From assembly GCA_023627715.1 (NCBI GenBank), contig JAMAHW010000006.1, positions 496,001 to 560,000 on the forward strand: 64,000 nt of DNA, written 5' to 3'. Origin of the DNA: Periconia sp. R9002 (taxonomy: Eukaryota; Ascomycota; Dothideomycetes; Pleosporales; Periconiaceae). This document shows positions 1 to 12,478 of this stretch, one piece after another. The notes beneath the pieces are model-generated. The model had not been told where the DNA came from, did not search any database, and was given only the letters and a program-made list of their open reading frames with translations. The position numbers and the translations under genes are program-made. The stretch's first letter is position 1; the number at the start of each line of letters is the position of its first letter.

Positions 1-3000
1 AACCAAGGACAGCAAAATCAGCAGCCTGCAAACAATAGCCTGTTTGGTGCATCTGGAGGTTCCTTGCTACAAACTTCGATGAACACGAACCCTTATGGAA
101 ACGATGCCCTTTTCAGTGGTCTTGCTACACCAGCGCAGAGCCCCGGTCCTCTCGCTACCCCGCTGTCCAGCAGTCAAAAGAACAGGAAGAGCGCCATTCT
201 GCCACAGCACAAGCTGAACCCATCTCAATCCACTCGCCTTCTTACCCCTCAAGGTAAGCGGACTGGCGGTTACGGTTTCTCCTACTCCACATATGGCACG
301 CCGACGAGTTCGTCATCTCAGACTAGCCCTCTCAGTGGAAGCCTTTTCAGTGGTGGCAGTCTCTCGCGTTCATTGGGAAAGAGCCTTTCTACCAGCAACC
401 TCCGCAACAGCTTCACGCCCGACACCAGCATACTTGCTCCAGGTGCATTCTCTTCGACTAGTCGATCTTTCGGGTCTGGTAGTCTTAAGAAGTTGAACAT
501 CAACCGATCTATCAACATGCACCCTTCCCTGTTCGAAGAACCCGCTAATCAAGAATCTACTCCCACATCCAAGCGTGTCAGCTTCGCCAATGGGGAGAAT
601 ACTCTTACAAACGGCACTACTACCAATGGCTCTCCCAAGGCATCTAGTAGCAATGCATTGGTGCTCCACGATGACGAGCCTGCCCCTGCCCCTACTACGA
701 ATGGTGTCAATGGTGTAAATGGCGAGAACACCCCTCCTCGTCCAGAGATGCAGCAGGTGAATGGAAACGATTTGGCATCCGTCCCTGAGAACGGTGCTTT
801 ATCAGCTCGCTCCTCTTCTTCCCTGAACGTGCAGAACGGCAAGGTCGTCGACCCCAAGCCTGGTTCTTACTATACAGAACCTAGCATGGAGAGGCTGCAG
901 GCCATGAGCAAAGATGAACTCAAGAGTGTCCCGAACTTCGTGGTGGGTCGTGAAAAGATTGGTAGGATTGAATTCAACATGGGTAGGCCTGTCAATCTTT
1001 CTGAGCTTCGGTTTGATAAGCTCTTCGGCGACATTGTTGTTCTGGAAACCCGCCGTGCCACCGTATACGGAGGAACTTGCACTGAGCCAAAACCCCCACT
1101 GGGCGGCCCTGGCCTGAATCATCCCTCTCGTATCATTCTTGGAAACTCTTGGCCTCGTGGCACCACACGGCCAGGCAAGAAGGACCAGAAACATATTGAG
1201 CGCCTGAAGCGTGTCGCCAACACTATCTTTGAGTCTTACCAACCCGACACTGGTGAATGGATCTTTACTGTACCTCATTTCTCTACCTATGGTTTCGACT
1301 ACGACGATGACTTCGAGGAATCCAGTCCCTTAAGTCCGGTTCCAGAGACGCCTGCGCAGCTTGGTTCCAGCCAGATGAGCGCCACTCCTGGCCACGACTC
1401 TGTCGCTAGCGCTTCTCAGTCTAGCCCGGATGATACCTTTGACTTCAAGAAGGGCATGCGCCAACGTGCCGTTGTACCGGGACAGTTTGGTAGTGAAGCT
1501 GCATACGAGGAAGAGGTGGAGGATGAGAGTGAAGGTCAGAGTGAGTCTTTTTTAGGGGAGCGCTCCGTGGGTTCGTTTGATGGTCAGCAAGATGATGCTG
1601 ATGATAGCGAATCGGATTCGACTGAAGACCAGGACATGGCAGATTCTGTGTCAAGGCCGATCCGCACCACGGAGCGATCAACTGCCAACGGAACAGATCC
1701 TTTCAAGGACTTGGCCAAACCGAAGTCGATCCTCAAGACCAGCCAGATCCTGCGACCGACAGGCACTCCTTCCAAAGGACCCCTTGTCTTTGATGATGAT
1801 TGGGCAAATACTTTGCAGCGGACGATCAGCCCTAAGAAGCAGGATCGTAGAGCTTTACGCGAGAGCCAAGGCGACGCACTACGAGAACGAGACAACAACG
1901 TGCAGGCCCGTGTTTCAGTCAACGGACGCCCTGCAAACAAAACTATGATGGATCGAATGGACTTGATGGATTCACTTTTTGGCGACACCGATAAGCGGAA
2001 AGAGCCTGCGATGAAGAGACCCGGACAAGGCATACAGGTTTGACTCCCCCACAATTTGTTTTCACTTTCATGGTTACAGTTTATTTGGGATTTCCTTGCT
2101 GGCTTTCCTTTTTAGATTGATGACCCGGACAATGTCCTGTATGTAGAATCTATCAATAAGAACAATTTTACTGAGGCTTTTTCTTCTAGTTACCCTATGC
2201 GAAGCGACCGAAAACGTCACACGATCTTCAGCAAATGTCCGATACCGACAAAGAGTTCCATAGCTGCAACAAGCCACACTTCAGCGAAACCGGTGTCCTT
2301 GTATACGCAGGCAGGCATCCCGATGCGCCTCTCGACGACCTCTATGCCTACCCCCGAGACCCTATCGCGGGTGCCGAGAAGGATATTTGTTTCAAACGCT
2401 TGCCGACGTTCCCTGATGCTGATACATCGACACTGGACATCCAGAAGGAGTACACGCGGATCAGTCAACACGAAGGTGCCCCCCAAGCCCAGCTCATTTC
2501 AGAACCTTTTCAGATAGACTTTGAAAAGATGGCGAAAGCTGTGGATCTTAGCACCCTCGCGGGACGGCAAGAGCAAAAGGTGTGGCAGTTGCTTCATATC
2601 CTCTTCGATCAAGAACCCAAAGCGACGGAAAGCAATGACTTCATCGCTGATCCCAACCGCTGGCGTAAAGAGCAGCTGTCCGAGTTCTGGAAGCTACTGG
2701 TTGTTGAAGATGCTCAGAAGCAAGTTCAAGGTCCAACAATTTCTCCAGAGGAGAAGGCTATTGCATATCTCAGCTGCAATTCCGTCCCAGACGCCTGCGA
2801 AACTCTCATTCAGAGCTATAACCTGCGCCTCGCTACCATAATCTCACAGATTGGTGGAGACGACACAATGCGCCAGGATATGACTGCACAAATCGATGAA
2901 TGGCGCCGCCAGGACGTTCTCTCTGATATAGATGATGCTAAACGTGCTCTGTATGAACTAGCCTCTGGCAACTGCTCGAAGGCGGAAGGCAAGACTGGCG

Positions 3001-4401
3001 GTGGTCGCGAAAACAAGGCGCCTAGCTTCATCATTTCCAGCCGCTTCAACCTTGACTGGCGTCGTGCTTTTGGCCTTCGTCTGTGGTATGGCACCAAGGC
3101 CGATGAACCCATTGAGCTTGCCGTTGCTCAATATGCCGATGCCCTTCGCGATGGTAAAGAAGACGTCAAGCCTGTGCCCTGGTTCGTTGAACAAGGCAAG
3201 AACATGGGCTGGGACGATTTGCACAAAGACAGCCGAGAGGATCTTCTTTGGGGCATTCTCAAGCTTTTCGCTTCCTCAAAAATGGAAGTTCCAGTGAACC
3301 TGGAAGACGTCTTAGCCCCAGAAAACGTAGCTGGTCACCCTCTCAATGCGCGTCTGTCCTTCCAACTTTTCAGCATCTTCAAATCCCGTGCTGAAGACCC
3401 CCAAGAACTCTCCGAGCGCGTTGTTGGCATGCCTATGGTGCGAGACGACGAGGACCATGCCTCTTCATTCATGTCTACTGCGTCTTCTGCTACTGGGCAG
3501 GATAGCCAGGCAGAGGATGCGATAACCGAACTCGGTGACAAGCTTGCACTCACATATGCAGCGTCACTGCATACTCCCGAGCACTGGACGACGGCCGTGT
3601 GGGTGTACACGCATCTCTCTCACGCTGCCATGCGCGAGCACTATATTCGCTCGCTGCTGACACAATTCTCCCACACCTTTTCAATCACGGAGACAGATGA
3701 TACTTACAAACAATTGTCTGCGTATGGTGTGCCTGAGACTTGGGCTCACGCCGCTGCTGCTTTGCAGGCCAAAACGGAGGGTGATGCTTTGCGTCAGGCT
3801 ATGCACCTCATCAAAGCAAATGAACTCGAAGACGCACACGAAGTCTTGTGCCGTAGTGTCGGACCAGAGTCCATCATCTCTCGAGACTACGATGCCCTCC
3901 GCGAACTACTCGGGGGCTTCACACCTTCACCTCCCAACACTCCCAATTTCGGCCAACGCCGCGCACACAACAAACACAGGGAGCCTGTTCAAGGTTGGAA
4001 CCATGGTGGTCAGATCTACTTTGACTACATTGAGCTTCTAGATCTTACGGATCAGAGGTCAGCATTCAGGCAGAATGACGAGTTGAATCAGCAAATTGTG
4101 CATTTGCTAGGCAAACTGTCCAAATCACTGGAAATTGTGGCTAGAGATCGGCTGGGCACTGTGGGTTTGGAAGAGAGGGTTGCACTTACTGAAATTGCAT
4201 CAGTAGTCGCCGATGAGATTGCCAAAAACAAGGTATGTTTAGCCCATGCAACACTCCACAATACAGAGACTGACATTATCTTAGATGCTGGATCGCTCTC
4301 GCATCCTCAAGTTGCCTCTTACGGAAGACAAGTGGCTCAAACACTCGATCGATCTCAGTGTCAGCTACTACCGCAAGGTGGTTGCTGATGCAATTGGCTA
4401 G
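1..4401 (+). CDS. NUP145: Nucleoporin Nup98-Nup96 precursor (Nup145 type), 5' truncated by window edge
   Basis: Polyprotein precursor of two nuclear pore subunits: an FG/GLFG nucleoporin (Nup98/Nup145N) and a scaffold member of the Y-complex (Nup96/Nup145C). The frame is open from base 1 (SLFGAS, FG-type, Ser/Asn-rich). The autoproteolytic domain begins around base 860 and ends in the cleavage motif HFS (His 1276-1278, Phe 1279-1281, Ser 1282-1284). An acidic linker follows, then the Nup96 alpha-solenoid from about 2250 (AGRHPDAPLDDLYAYPRDP, LLHILFDQEP). Exons: 1-2037, 2190-4232, 4285-4401. The last intron (4233-4284) restores the ending LPLTEDKWLKHSIDLSVSYY. The first intron can be read as one of 152 nt, or as two flanking an 18-nt micro-exon at 2116-2133 (IDDPDN); both keep frame. 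The true start lies outside the window. Family assignment is firm. Confidence 0.95.
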
Positions 4402-4866
4402 AAGCTTTTCTGGGAGCCGAACCTAGCGTTTAGATAGATCCTCTTCCTTTTTCTCTGGTTCATATGGTGCGTAGCATGTTTATGGAGCGCGTTAGCAACG
4501 ATCGTGGAGGAGATGGTGATTTGCATTGCTTCTTTTCTTTATCTTTGATTTGATTCGTCATTCGTGTATAATAGGATTTATCAACCATACCAGAGGGAGG
4601 AATGGAGGAGAACAAAAAAGTGTCTTCCAACCGAGACTAGCGGTATTATAGAATGGTTTTCATCGATTAATGTGAGGTCACGGAATGCCAGGGCAATGTG
4701 TTGTGCCAGCGGAATTCGAATAGCATCAAATTGCAAAGAGCGAAAATCGTGGCTTGAAGAAAGTACATTGTAACTATGTAAAGAATCTACAAGTCAACAC
4801 CTCATCTCTGGTCTTTACATCCTATCTTCAAACTCCCCTTCATTATCTCACGCACAGATCTCAACC
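4402..4866. other. Convergent intergenic spacer (3' ends of NUP145 and the Cys-rich protein gene)
   Basis: About 465 bases between two converging genes, so it should carry both 3' UTRs and terminators. Only short non-homologous ORFs are present. I see no repeat or RNA gene. Confidence 0.5.
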
Positions 4867-6706
4867 TCAGAACAACCTTACACTCCCATCCACGACCCCG
4901 TCTTCCCCAACTACAGCAAACCCACCAAATGCCACTCTCTCCCCCAACACGAACCCAGCACCCCTAATCCCACATCCATCAGTACTCACACACCTACCAC
5001 CCCTCGTGCCACAGCACGCGTTCTTCACACACACAGTCCCCACCGCACACTGCTCCGTCCTATCGCACCTAGGCGGCAAACTATTATTGCAATCGAACCC
5101 TCGATTATAACAGACCCCGACGCCCGACGTGTCCGTGCCACAAGCACACGTCGTGTTCGCGGACGAGGCGCCGCAGAGGCGCGAGAAGCGACAGTCACTA
5201 TCACATGCGGGACGCGTGCACACACCGTTGGTGCAGAGGTACCCGTCTAGACAGGAATTGTTACAGGCGCCGCAGTGGGATGTCGAGGTGGTGGTGTCGG
5301 TGCAGACGCCGGAACAGAGGCGCACGCCGCGGCCGCCGCAGGTGGGTGGTCCGGTTGGGGAGGTAGAAGTGGTTGTGTTTGTTGGGGGGAGGAGGGTGGA
5401 GTTCGTAGGAGGTGAGGTTGGGAGGAGAGGGAGGGTCGTGTTGCTTGGAGGTGAGGTCGGGAACGGGGTCTGTGTCGAGTTATGTGGAAAGGTGAATGGA
5501 GGCAATGATGAATTTGCTGGAGAGGTAGGGAATGGAGGAAGCGTGGAGTTTGTGGGGAGAGGAAAGGGGGGTAACGTTATGTTTGTGGGTCCAACGGTTG
5601 GGTCTAGCGGCGGAAGGGTAGACGTGTTGCTGGGTGGAAATGTCGTTGGCGGTATCGTTGCATTTGTGTACGTATTTGTTGGCGGCAAAGTAGAGTTCGA
5701 AGAAGGCGCGGTTGTATCTGATGTTGGAATCCCACCGTAGGAAGCTGTTGTGCGGTTGGTGTAGGGAGGCGTAGAAGGTGTGTACGAATAGGAAGCTGAT
5801 GATTTCGTAGTGTTGCCAAATGGAGGTGGGGGTGGAGGAATGTATGAGTAGGATGGGTCTTTGCTTGAAGAGCTCGAGGAAATAATTGACGTGGGAGGAT
5901 GATAGGATCCTGTGCCTGTGCTCGTTCCCGTTCCTGTTCCCGTTCCTGTGTTTGTTCCACTGTTGATCGGATCGTATACGGAGATTGTGGTAGTGGAAGT
6001 CTTGTCGCTATAGGTCAGTTTGATGACTGAAGTCGGTGCGGCGGTGGTGCATGGCGCGAGTGAGGTTTCGATGTGTGTCACAATTAGGGTTGTTTCCAGA
6101 GTCTGAATATGGTTAGAAATGGTCTCTTGAAATACTTGGTTGACCTACAACACCAGTGGTCGTGATTTGATTAGGTGCCACTCCTATGCATCGACAAGCA
6201 CTGGCATACTGTTCCGACCGACATACACTGCTGGCGTATTGGGGAATAGTTCCTGTTTTCGTGACCACTACAGGTACAGTAGTAGTGTCCTCATGGGCAG
6301 GCGCTCCATACCCGTGAGGCGGTCCGTGTCCCCAAGGGTTAGCTGCTTGGAGTTGTCGTGCGTATATACCGGGTGGACTTGTCTGAGTTGGGAGAACTGG
6401 ACAAAGTGGAATGAACGTTGTAGTGGATACAGTTGTTGTGGTTGTTGTCTGCAAGCTTTGTAATTGAATATGTCAATACCGATTGTCAGACTAAGTAGCT
6501 GCTTGCACTCACACGGGATTAACCACGGCAGTAGACGTCATATAGCGACGACAATCGGCAGTACCATCTGGGCCATAGCCGCCACCGGTCACATTGACTG
6601 CTTGGAGGCACTTGTCCGCGGTGCAAGCGCCATATTGCCGTGCTTTCAAGAATGCCGCAACTGGAAAGGGATCAGAAAGCACAGCGAAGACAAAGAGAAG
6701 CTTCAT
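4867..6706 (-). CDS. Secreted cysteine-rich protein with Thr/Ser/Pro-rich linker
   Basis: Predicted 578-aa extracellular protein of unknown function. Three exons fit the frame: 6706-6513, 6455-6149, 6102-4867, with introns GTGAGT...AAG and GTAGGT...CAG. The start was chosen at MKLLFVFAVLSDPFPVAAF, a plausible signal peptide; the open frame upstream lacks such a segment. Two short Cys modules follow near the N-terminus (ACTADKCLQAVN...DCRRY, then SSVCRSEQYASACRCIGV). Next is a Thr/Gly/Ser run (TGTGTGTG) and a long linker with degenerate NSTLPPFPTSP-like repeats and many N-glycosylation sequons. A C-terminal Cys-rich region of about 110 residues (CSGVC, CGACNNSC, CNNSLPPRC, CCGTRGGRC) suggests one or two compact disulfide domains. 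No GPI signal or membrane helix is visible at the C-terminus. A wall-associated or apoplastic role is inference. Confidence 0.75.
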
Positions 6707-8002
6707 TTTGAAAAGAGTGCTAGCAAACCCTGTGTGTGCCTGAGTGGTCAACGCTGCTGAAGAATAGGAAGAAGTCTGGCTTTTATGTACATACCATCCT
6801 GCTGCAAACGAGGATGGGATTTCAACGAAGCCAGCCACTTGGAATAAGTCAGCGGTCACTGGTGACAACGTAAGAAGCAACCATAACGCCCTGTACACTC
6901 CTTCTGTGTCAATAAGAGTGTCTTGAGTCTAGCTCAACCGTTGCTTGGTGTTTTCGAAATTGATGGCTGAGAGATGGTGTTGTAGCGGTCTCAACTCCCC
7001 TGAGTTGTGGTTACAATATGTGGCGTATTGATCCTAATCGAGAGTAACCAGGCTGGAAAAAATTCCAGTAACAGTATAGCTAGTGAGGGATCATATTAGG
7101 ATGTCGTATTCCCTGCGCCTTCAACATATAATAGCGTTCTTTGCTCCACCAACTCATTGAAAGTGATTACAGGTGCATCCGGTGGCAGAATAGTAACATT
7201 GAAGACCTCGTTGACGAGCCAATTACGCTCCAATCTTGGGTGGATTACAGGTCTCATGTCAGGCCGTTCAACTTTCTGCCGAGACAGAGCGACCGTTTGT
7301 AGAGTCGTTAACCGGTTATCGATGGCTTTCAACCCTTAAGTCTTGACCAGTATCGCCGGAAGCTCGAGCGAAGGGATATGATCCAAGTACGTGGATAGAG
7401 ATCAACCGTTTTCCACACAGTGCTCTTCCTCAGTCTGATGCATAGAATCGGTGATTGTGCATGCTAACACGAAGCCTGCTCTGCAATAGATCAAGCCAGG
7501 GTTACACACTGCAAGAAGGCCCACGATTGCCTTGCCCGAGTCGTTTTTGCCAAAAAGCGCTCAATATGAATTGTTATCATCGATCAGTTTAGACGTCCTT
7601 TCAAGATGCTGGGTTGTTGATAGCACGAAAGACATGTCTTGTGACAATCATAACTTGTCACGTGGAGTTGTCGCCGACGTTTTAAGTAAGTGACACTTCA
7701 AAACGCCCATGTGGTACGGGGACAGATCCAAGCCCGTGATCCGATGCACTTTGGGAAGCACGCTTGATCTTAAATGGAATGTAACAAAGCATTCGTGGGC
7801 GGCAATTGAGGCTACTGGAACCAAAACGTTGCCTCTTGTCACACTGTAGTACGTATAGAATACTTTGGTGCAATAAGCAGCCTCGTTCACGGCGGAGATC
7901 GTGCCTAAGACGACCTCCAATGTATAGTGCAAGATGACGCTTAGGTTCCGCAACAAGCCGTATGTCATTCAGAAAGTGAAATTTTGTATCATTGACTGGT
8001 AT
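6707..8002. other. Intergenic region, nothing recognised
   Basis: About 1.3 kb upstream of the Cys-rich protein gene and downstream of GPI18. It must contain the Cys-rich gene promoter. Open frames are at most about 100 codons and resemble nothing I know. I see no repeat or RNA gene. Confidence 0.4.
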
Positions 8003-9486
8003 TTATGCTGGAGGAAGGAAGTTTGCGTAAAGTGCAGCCTGAATAATAGCGTACATGATCATTCCACGAACAACAATTTGGAATGACAAGCCTACGATGC
8101 TCCTTTTGTTGTTACTTTCAGATGCGGTTGCAGATCTGGCGACTGATAAATACCACAAAGGGTAACCAGATGAAATACGGTTGATAATTTGAACGTGGAA
8201 ACTCGTGGCGGCCGCTAAAGCAAGGGCAAGCTGCGGTAGCACCAGTTGAGGGAAGTTATTCGAGACACATTCGGTACCTGTCGCCTCGGTGGGAGCGTTG
8301 CCATGTGATGTTTTCAGAAGCTCCGAGAGCTCGTTCTTATAGTTGCGCAAGTAAGTTGCACTCGATTGGAGCAGTACCCACAGCATGGGTGCAGCAAGAA
8401 GAAACAACGGGAGGTTGGACAGTGTCCAATACCGGAGGAAACCGACGTTCCTAATGGCATCAGTACATGTTAGAGCAGAAACCCACATAACCTACCAGTA
8501 TTTGCTTTGAACCCAGGAATAAATGCTCGGTATCGTTTTCTCGCACCAGGGTGGCCTCGTTACTCCAACTGCAGTGGTGCAGTATTCTCTAAAAGCCACA
8601 TATTGGGGAAACGCAAATCCCAGAGCCACAAAAACGCCGGCGGCACATGTAACGGCAATGAGTCTGAGCTCGTTCATGATTGTTCGCCCTTTGAGTATAC
8701 GCAGTGCACAGCCCGTAACATCAAATACGAAGATCAAACCGCTCAACAAACCATTTCCTCTCATCATCGCAGCACAAGCAAACAAACATCCAGAGGCTAG
8801 CAACATGATGTCTTGTTTGACGGTCCGGTCCTGGCTAGGATTATGTCCGCGTTGACTTCGGACGTAGCAGAACATTCCGTAGATGTTAAGGGCGGCAAAC
8901 ATGGATTCAGAGTACGGGGCCACAAGAAATATCCCGGCAGGAGAGGTAATATGAAGAATGCAAGCCACGAAAGAAACGGGATTGCCGCCAGGAGTACCCA
9001 TGATCTGGTTAAGCAGGCTGAACAAGCTTGCCACTGATGCCCAGTGCATAATGATTGACGCAGAAGTCGACACCCACAGGTAGTAACCCAATGACGGATC
9101 CACATTACTTGAGAATACTTTTGCTTTCAGTGGGTGATACGGCGGATATGAGGGGCGCTCTTACGCTTGGTTGCCCTTCGAAGGATGTGGGAATATGCCC
9201 AGCTGAATGCCCATTCTTGCTCATAAACTTTATTTCTCTGTGCAGCCTCGACGAAGTAGAAGGCGTCCCAACGAAGCAGTTTGAGGAAGCTGTTACCAAG
9301 AACCGTAGATTCTTCGAATCTTTCATGTCTGTTCAGATCTGGATTGGAGAGGATGAGACCAGACGTGTCATAGCCGGGGCCAGGAGCAAGCGCGGCAACC
9401 GTGATCAAAAGACATTTCCAAAGGATGGTCGAGATCAGCAGAACCTTCCATGGCGCGAATCCTAGGGGCCTCTGTTTGACCTCCAT
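8003..9486 (-). CDS. GPI18: GPI mannosyltransferase 2 (PIG-V/Gpi18)
   Basis: ER membrane enzyme that adds the second mannose to the GPI-anchor precursor, using dolichol-phosphate mannose. Exons 9486-9165, 9123-8496 and 8450-8003 give 465 aa. Introns are 41 nt (9164-9124) and 45 nt (8495-8451). Family signatures are intact: RWDAFYFVEAAQ and YEQEWAF near the N-terminus, LVAPYSESMFA in the luminal loop, RGNG in the middle, and WVQSKYWNVGFLRYWTLSNL across the second intron. The C-terminal ANFLPPA is typical. Many hydrophobic segments agree with a polytopic protein. The start at 9486 places the first membrane segment about 15 residues in; an in-frame ATG at 9660 would add 58 residues with no family resemblance. 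The 41-nt intron is short but is required by frame. Confidence 0.92.
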
Positions 9487-9885
9487 CAGTTTGATCGTGG
9501 ATGGGACTAATAGGTGGTGGTGAGTGGAGCCAAGACGCGCTCGATTGGCCAGAACTTCGGACCGGATTATCGTGTGCACCGACGCCCGCTCGCTTAGATG
9601 GCACACCTGCAACTTTTCAGACATCGAAAACCCTCGACAGTCCACCTCGTCGTCGTCCATCCCGTATTAACCAACAGGTCAAACGGTAAGCGCACCCCGA
9701 TTCCACGACTCTACAGTACATCGAATACCCGTCGCTTTGTTCCAGCAATGGATCACGACAGTCTTGAAGATGGCTAGAGCGCAGATTAGCAGCAATGCTT
9801 TTCTCGCTCTTAGAGTTGCAGTGCCTTTTTAGTGGATGAACATTCGCTAATGGTTTCTGTTCTCAATGACAGCCTCCACGACAAG
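9487..9885. promoter_or_regulatory. Divergent promoter between GPI18 and eL8
   Basis: GPI18 is transcribed leftwards and the eL8 gene rightwards from this roughly 400-base interval, so it should serve both. If GPI18 really starts at 9660 the shared space shrinks to about 225 bases. I could not assign a specific factor site. Confidence 0.45.
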
Positions 9886-10817
9886 ATGCCACCAAAGGGA
9901 AAGAAGACAGCGCCCGCACCCTTCCCCCAGGGTAAGGCCGGCGGCTCTAAGAAGGTCAAGGTACGTAATCGGCACACTCGAATGTTTGGCAGTTCTTCTA
10001 ACCCGCGCAGAACCCTCTCATCGAGAAGCGCCCCAAGAACTTCGGTATCGGCCAGGACATCCAGCCCCAGCGCAATGTCTCCCGCATGGTCCGATGGCCC
10101 GCCTACGTCCGCCTCCAGCGCCAGAAGAAGATCCTCAACATGCGCTTGAAGGTCCCCCCTTCCATCTCCCAGTTCCAGCACGTTCTTGACCGCAACAGTA
10201 CGTGGTATACCATGATTCTGGCTCTACAAAAACTGACGCAAAGCAGCCGCCACCTCTGCCTTCAAGCTCCTCAACAAGTACCGTCCTGAGACCAAGGCCG
10301 AGAAGAAGGAGCGTTTGACCAAGGAGGCCACCGCCATCTCCGAGGGCAAGAAGAAGGAGGATGTCTCCAAGAAGCCCTACACCGCCAAGTTCGGTCTCAA
10401 CCACGTTGTTGGCCTCATCGAGAACAAGAAGGCTTCGCTCGTCTTGATTGCCAACGACGTTGACCCCATTGAGTTGGTGGTCTTCCTCCCCGCCCTCTGC
10501 CGCAAGATGGGTGTCCCCTACGCCATTGTCAAGGGCAAGGCCAGGCTCGGTACCGTCGTTCACCAGAAGGTATGCAATTTCCTCGTACCGAGATGTACCA
10601 GCGCTGACCATCGTAGACTGCTGCCGTTCTCGCTTTGACCGAGGTCCGCTCTGAGGACAAGAGCGAGCTTTCCAAGCTCGTCTCCGCCATCAACGAGGGT
10701 TACCTCGAGAAGCACAAGGACGCCATCCGTCACTGGGGTGGTGGTATCATGGGTGCCAAGGCCAACGCACGCATGGACAAGCGCAGGAAGGCTCTCGAGA
10801 GCGCCATCAAGATCTAG
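9886..10817 (+). CDS. RPL8: 60S ribosomal protein eL8 (yeast Rpl8 / human L7a)
   Basis: Structural protein of the large cytosolic ribosomal subunit, 262 aa, a normal length for the family. Four exons: 9886-9960, 10011-10197, 10244-10569, 10617-10817. Introns of 50, 46 and 47 nt all begin GTACGT or GTATGC. The N-terminus [20 protein letters not shown] is basic. The eL8 core ([26 protein letters not shown]) and the RNA-binding L7Ae-type region ([38 protein letters not shown]) follow. The end [20 protein letters not shown] is typical. Codon use is strongly biased to C-ending codons, as expected for a highly expressed gene. Several antisense open frames over it are shadows of this bias. Confidence 0.97.
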
Positions 10818-11113
10818 ATAGCTGATGGGTTGGTGTGAATGAATATGGCGTGTCTCTTATCTCTGCATGTAGCGGTCTGGAGCAATACCACGGAGTTTAG
10901 GACGGCCAAAAACTGTTTTCTTGGGCTGGGATCAATCATGAATCTTGTAACGATCACACATGAATGGTGCAGTTTCCTGTGCAGGAGCAATCCGCAACCT
11001 AAGCTAGTGGATGAATAAGCAGCGAGGGGACGACCTAGTTATGCAACCCCACCTAGAGTGATGGGCTTTACACAAGTACACATCGTGCCACGCCCTTGTA
11101 GAATTCCACAATC

Positions 11114-12478
11114 ATGCCTTTGACGGTGCTTTCGGACTCGGACGTTAGCAAAGTGTTGCACAGTTTCACCAAGCAGGACATACTAGATCTGCAGCAAAGT
11201 CTCGCTGATGCACTTCACTATTACTCCACTGCCATTGAAGAGGACTCCAACGGCTGTGGCTCATCATTCCAGCCACTCCGCACTTCGCTCAAGCGCGGCG
11301 ATGGGCAGACTACGCTCTTCATGCCCGCGTCTAGTAACGACGGACTTGGTGTCAAGATTGTAACGCTCGCGGTCCCCGATTCAGAAAGGAAAGCCTCCAG
11401 CTCTGGCGGCGCATCACTGGCATCTTTTGATTCCTTGTCAATCTCTCAAGCTTCTACATCATCTACGTTTGATGGCCCGCCTGCTTCTACTGCCAGCTCG
11501 CAGAGCACCACGCCAAAAGGCAGCCTAACTCTACTGGATCGCAGTGGAGCAGCAAGAGCCCTGGTGAATGCAGAAGAAATTACAGCATTCCGGACGGCAC
11601 TCGCCAGTACCATGCTGTTTAAGAAGCGGCACAATGTACATGATGTGTTGGTGTTTGGCGCCGGGAAACAGGCTTACTGGCACATTCGACTTGCGCTATT
11701 GTTACGGGGCCCGGAGATCCATCATTTGAACATCATCAATCGAAGCTTCCATCGCGCGCAGGAGCTGATCGAATCGCTTCACAAAGCACCGACTGGTGAT
11801 GGTGTACCGCTTTCCAAGCCCAAAATACAAATTCTGACTCACAGCCATCACGAGTATGCGCGTCTGCTTAAAGCAACGGTTCGCGACTCCAGTGTCATCT
11901 TTTGCACCACACCCTCGCTCACACCTCTGTTCCCCGCTTCCTATCTCACCAACCCAGAAGGTCGCAGAAAGGGGAGATATGTGTCGCTGATTGGAAGCTA
12001 CAAACCGCACATGGCGGAGATTCACCCGGATATCCTAAAACAGAATGTTGCACCTGATCACGGGCGGCATCACCACAAGCATGCGACAGAAGGCGGCGCC
12101 ATCATTGTCGATAGCGTAGAGGCCTGTCTGAAAGAAGCAGGCGAGATCATCCAGGCAGGTCTCACGCCGAATGAGTTGGTTGAAGTAGGGGAATTGATCA
12201 TGTTGCGGAAAGAGGCGGAGAGGAAACGCAAAGAATGCCAAGCGCGCAAGAGTATGGAGGGCCTGGATGACCGAGGTATCGAACTTGGCGAATGCGAACA
12301 GCGGAAAAAGAAACGGGGTAAGAAAGACGAGGGCGATGGAGGTTTGATGGAATGGCTCCAGAAAGGAAATGTCATATACAAGAGTGTGGGTTTGGGCCTC
12401 ATGGACGTTGTTGTCGGATCGGATTTGGTGCGCCTAGCAGACGAACGTGGAATAGGGACGCGCATTGAGAATTTCTGA
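11114..12478 (+). CDS. Ornithine cyclodeaminase / mu-crystallin family protein
   Basis: Single-exon gene, 454 aa, for an NAD(P)-dependent family that includes ornithine cyclodeaminase, ketimine reductase/mu-crystallin and alanine dehydrogenase-like enzymes. The N-terminal half carries family features (LSDSDVSKVL, TTLFMPA, GVKIVTL, LLDRSGAARALVNAEEITAFRTA). The Rossmann fold starts near residue 176 (VLVFGAGKQAYWHIRLALLL). Two insertions look lineage-specific: a Ser-rich stretch at about residues 95-135 and a Lys/Glu-rich stretch near residues 385-415 (ERKRKECQAR, QRKKKRGKKDEG). The C-terminus VGLGLMDVVVGSDLVRLA is the usual family ending. The substrate cannot be told from sequence. It is tandem with eL8, about 300 bases downstream. 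Confidence 0.9.
   Translation: MPLTVLSDSDVSKVLHSFTKQDILDLQQSLADALHYYSTAIEEDSNGCGSSFQPLRTSLKRGDGQTTLFMPASSNDGLGVKIVTLAVPDSERKASSSGGASLASFDSLSISQASTSSTFDGPPASTASSQSTTPKGSLTLLDRSGAARALVNAEEITAFRTALASTMLFKKRHNVHDVLVFGAGKQAYWHIRLALLLRGPEIHHLNIINRSFHRAQELIESLHKAPTGDGVPLSKPKIQILTHSHHEYARLLKATVRDSSVIFCTTPSLTPLFPASYLTNPEGRRKGRYVSLIGSYKPHMAEIHPDILKQNVAPDHGRHHHKHATEGGAIIVDSVEACLKEAGEIIQAGLTPNELVEVGELIMLRKEAERKRKECQARKSMEGLDDRGIELGECEQRKKKRGKKDEGDGGLMEWLQKGNVIYKSVGLGLMDVVVGSDLVRLADERGIGTRIENF

Noticed and set aside
5129..5740. 203-codon plus-strand Gly/Val-rich frame
   Set aside because: Antisense of the Pro/Thr-rich linker of the secreted Cys-rich protein.
10135..10611. 158-codon minus-strand frame rich in Leu/Gly/Val
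   Set aside because: Antisense of eL8 exons and introns; no family resemblance.
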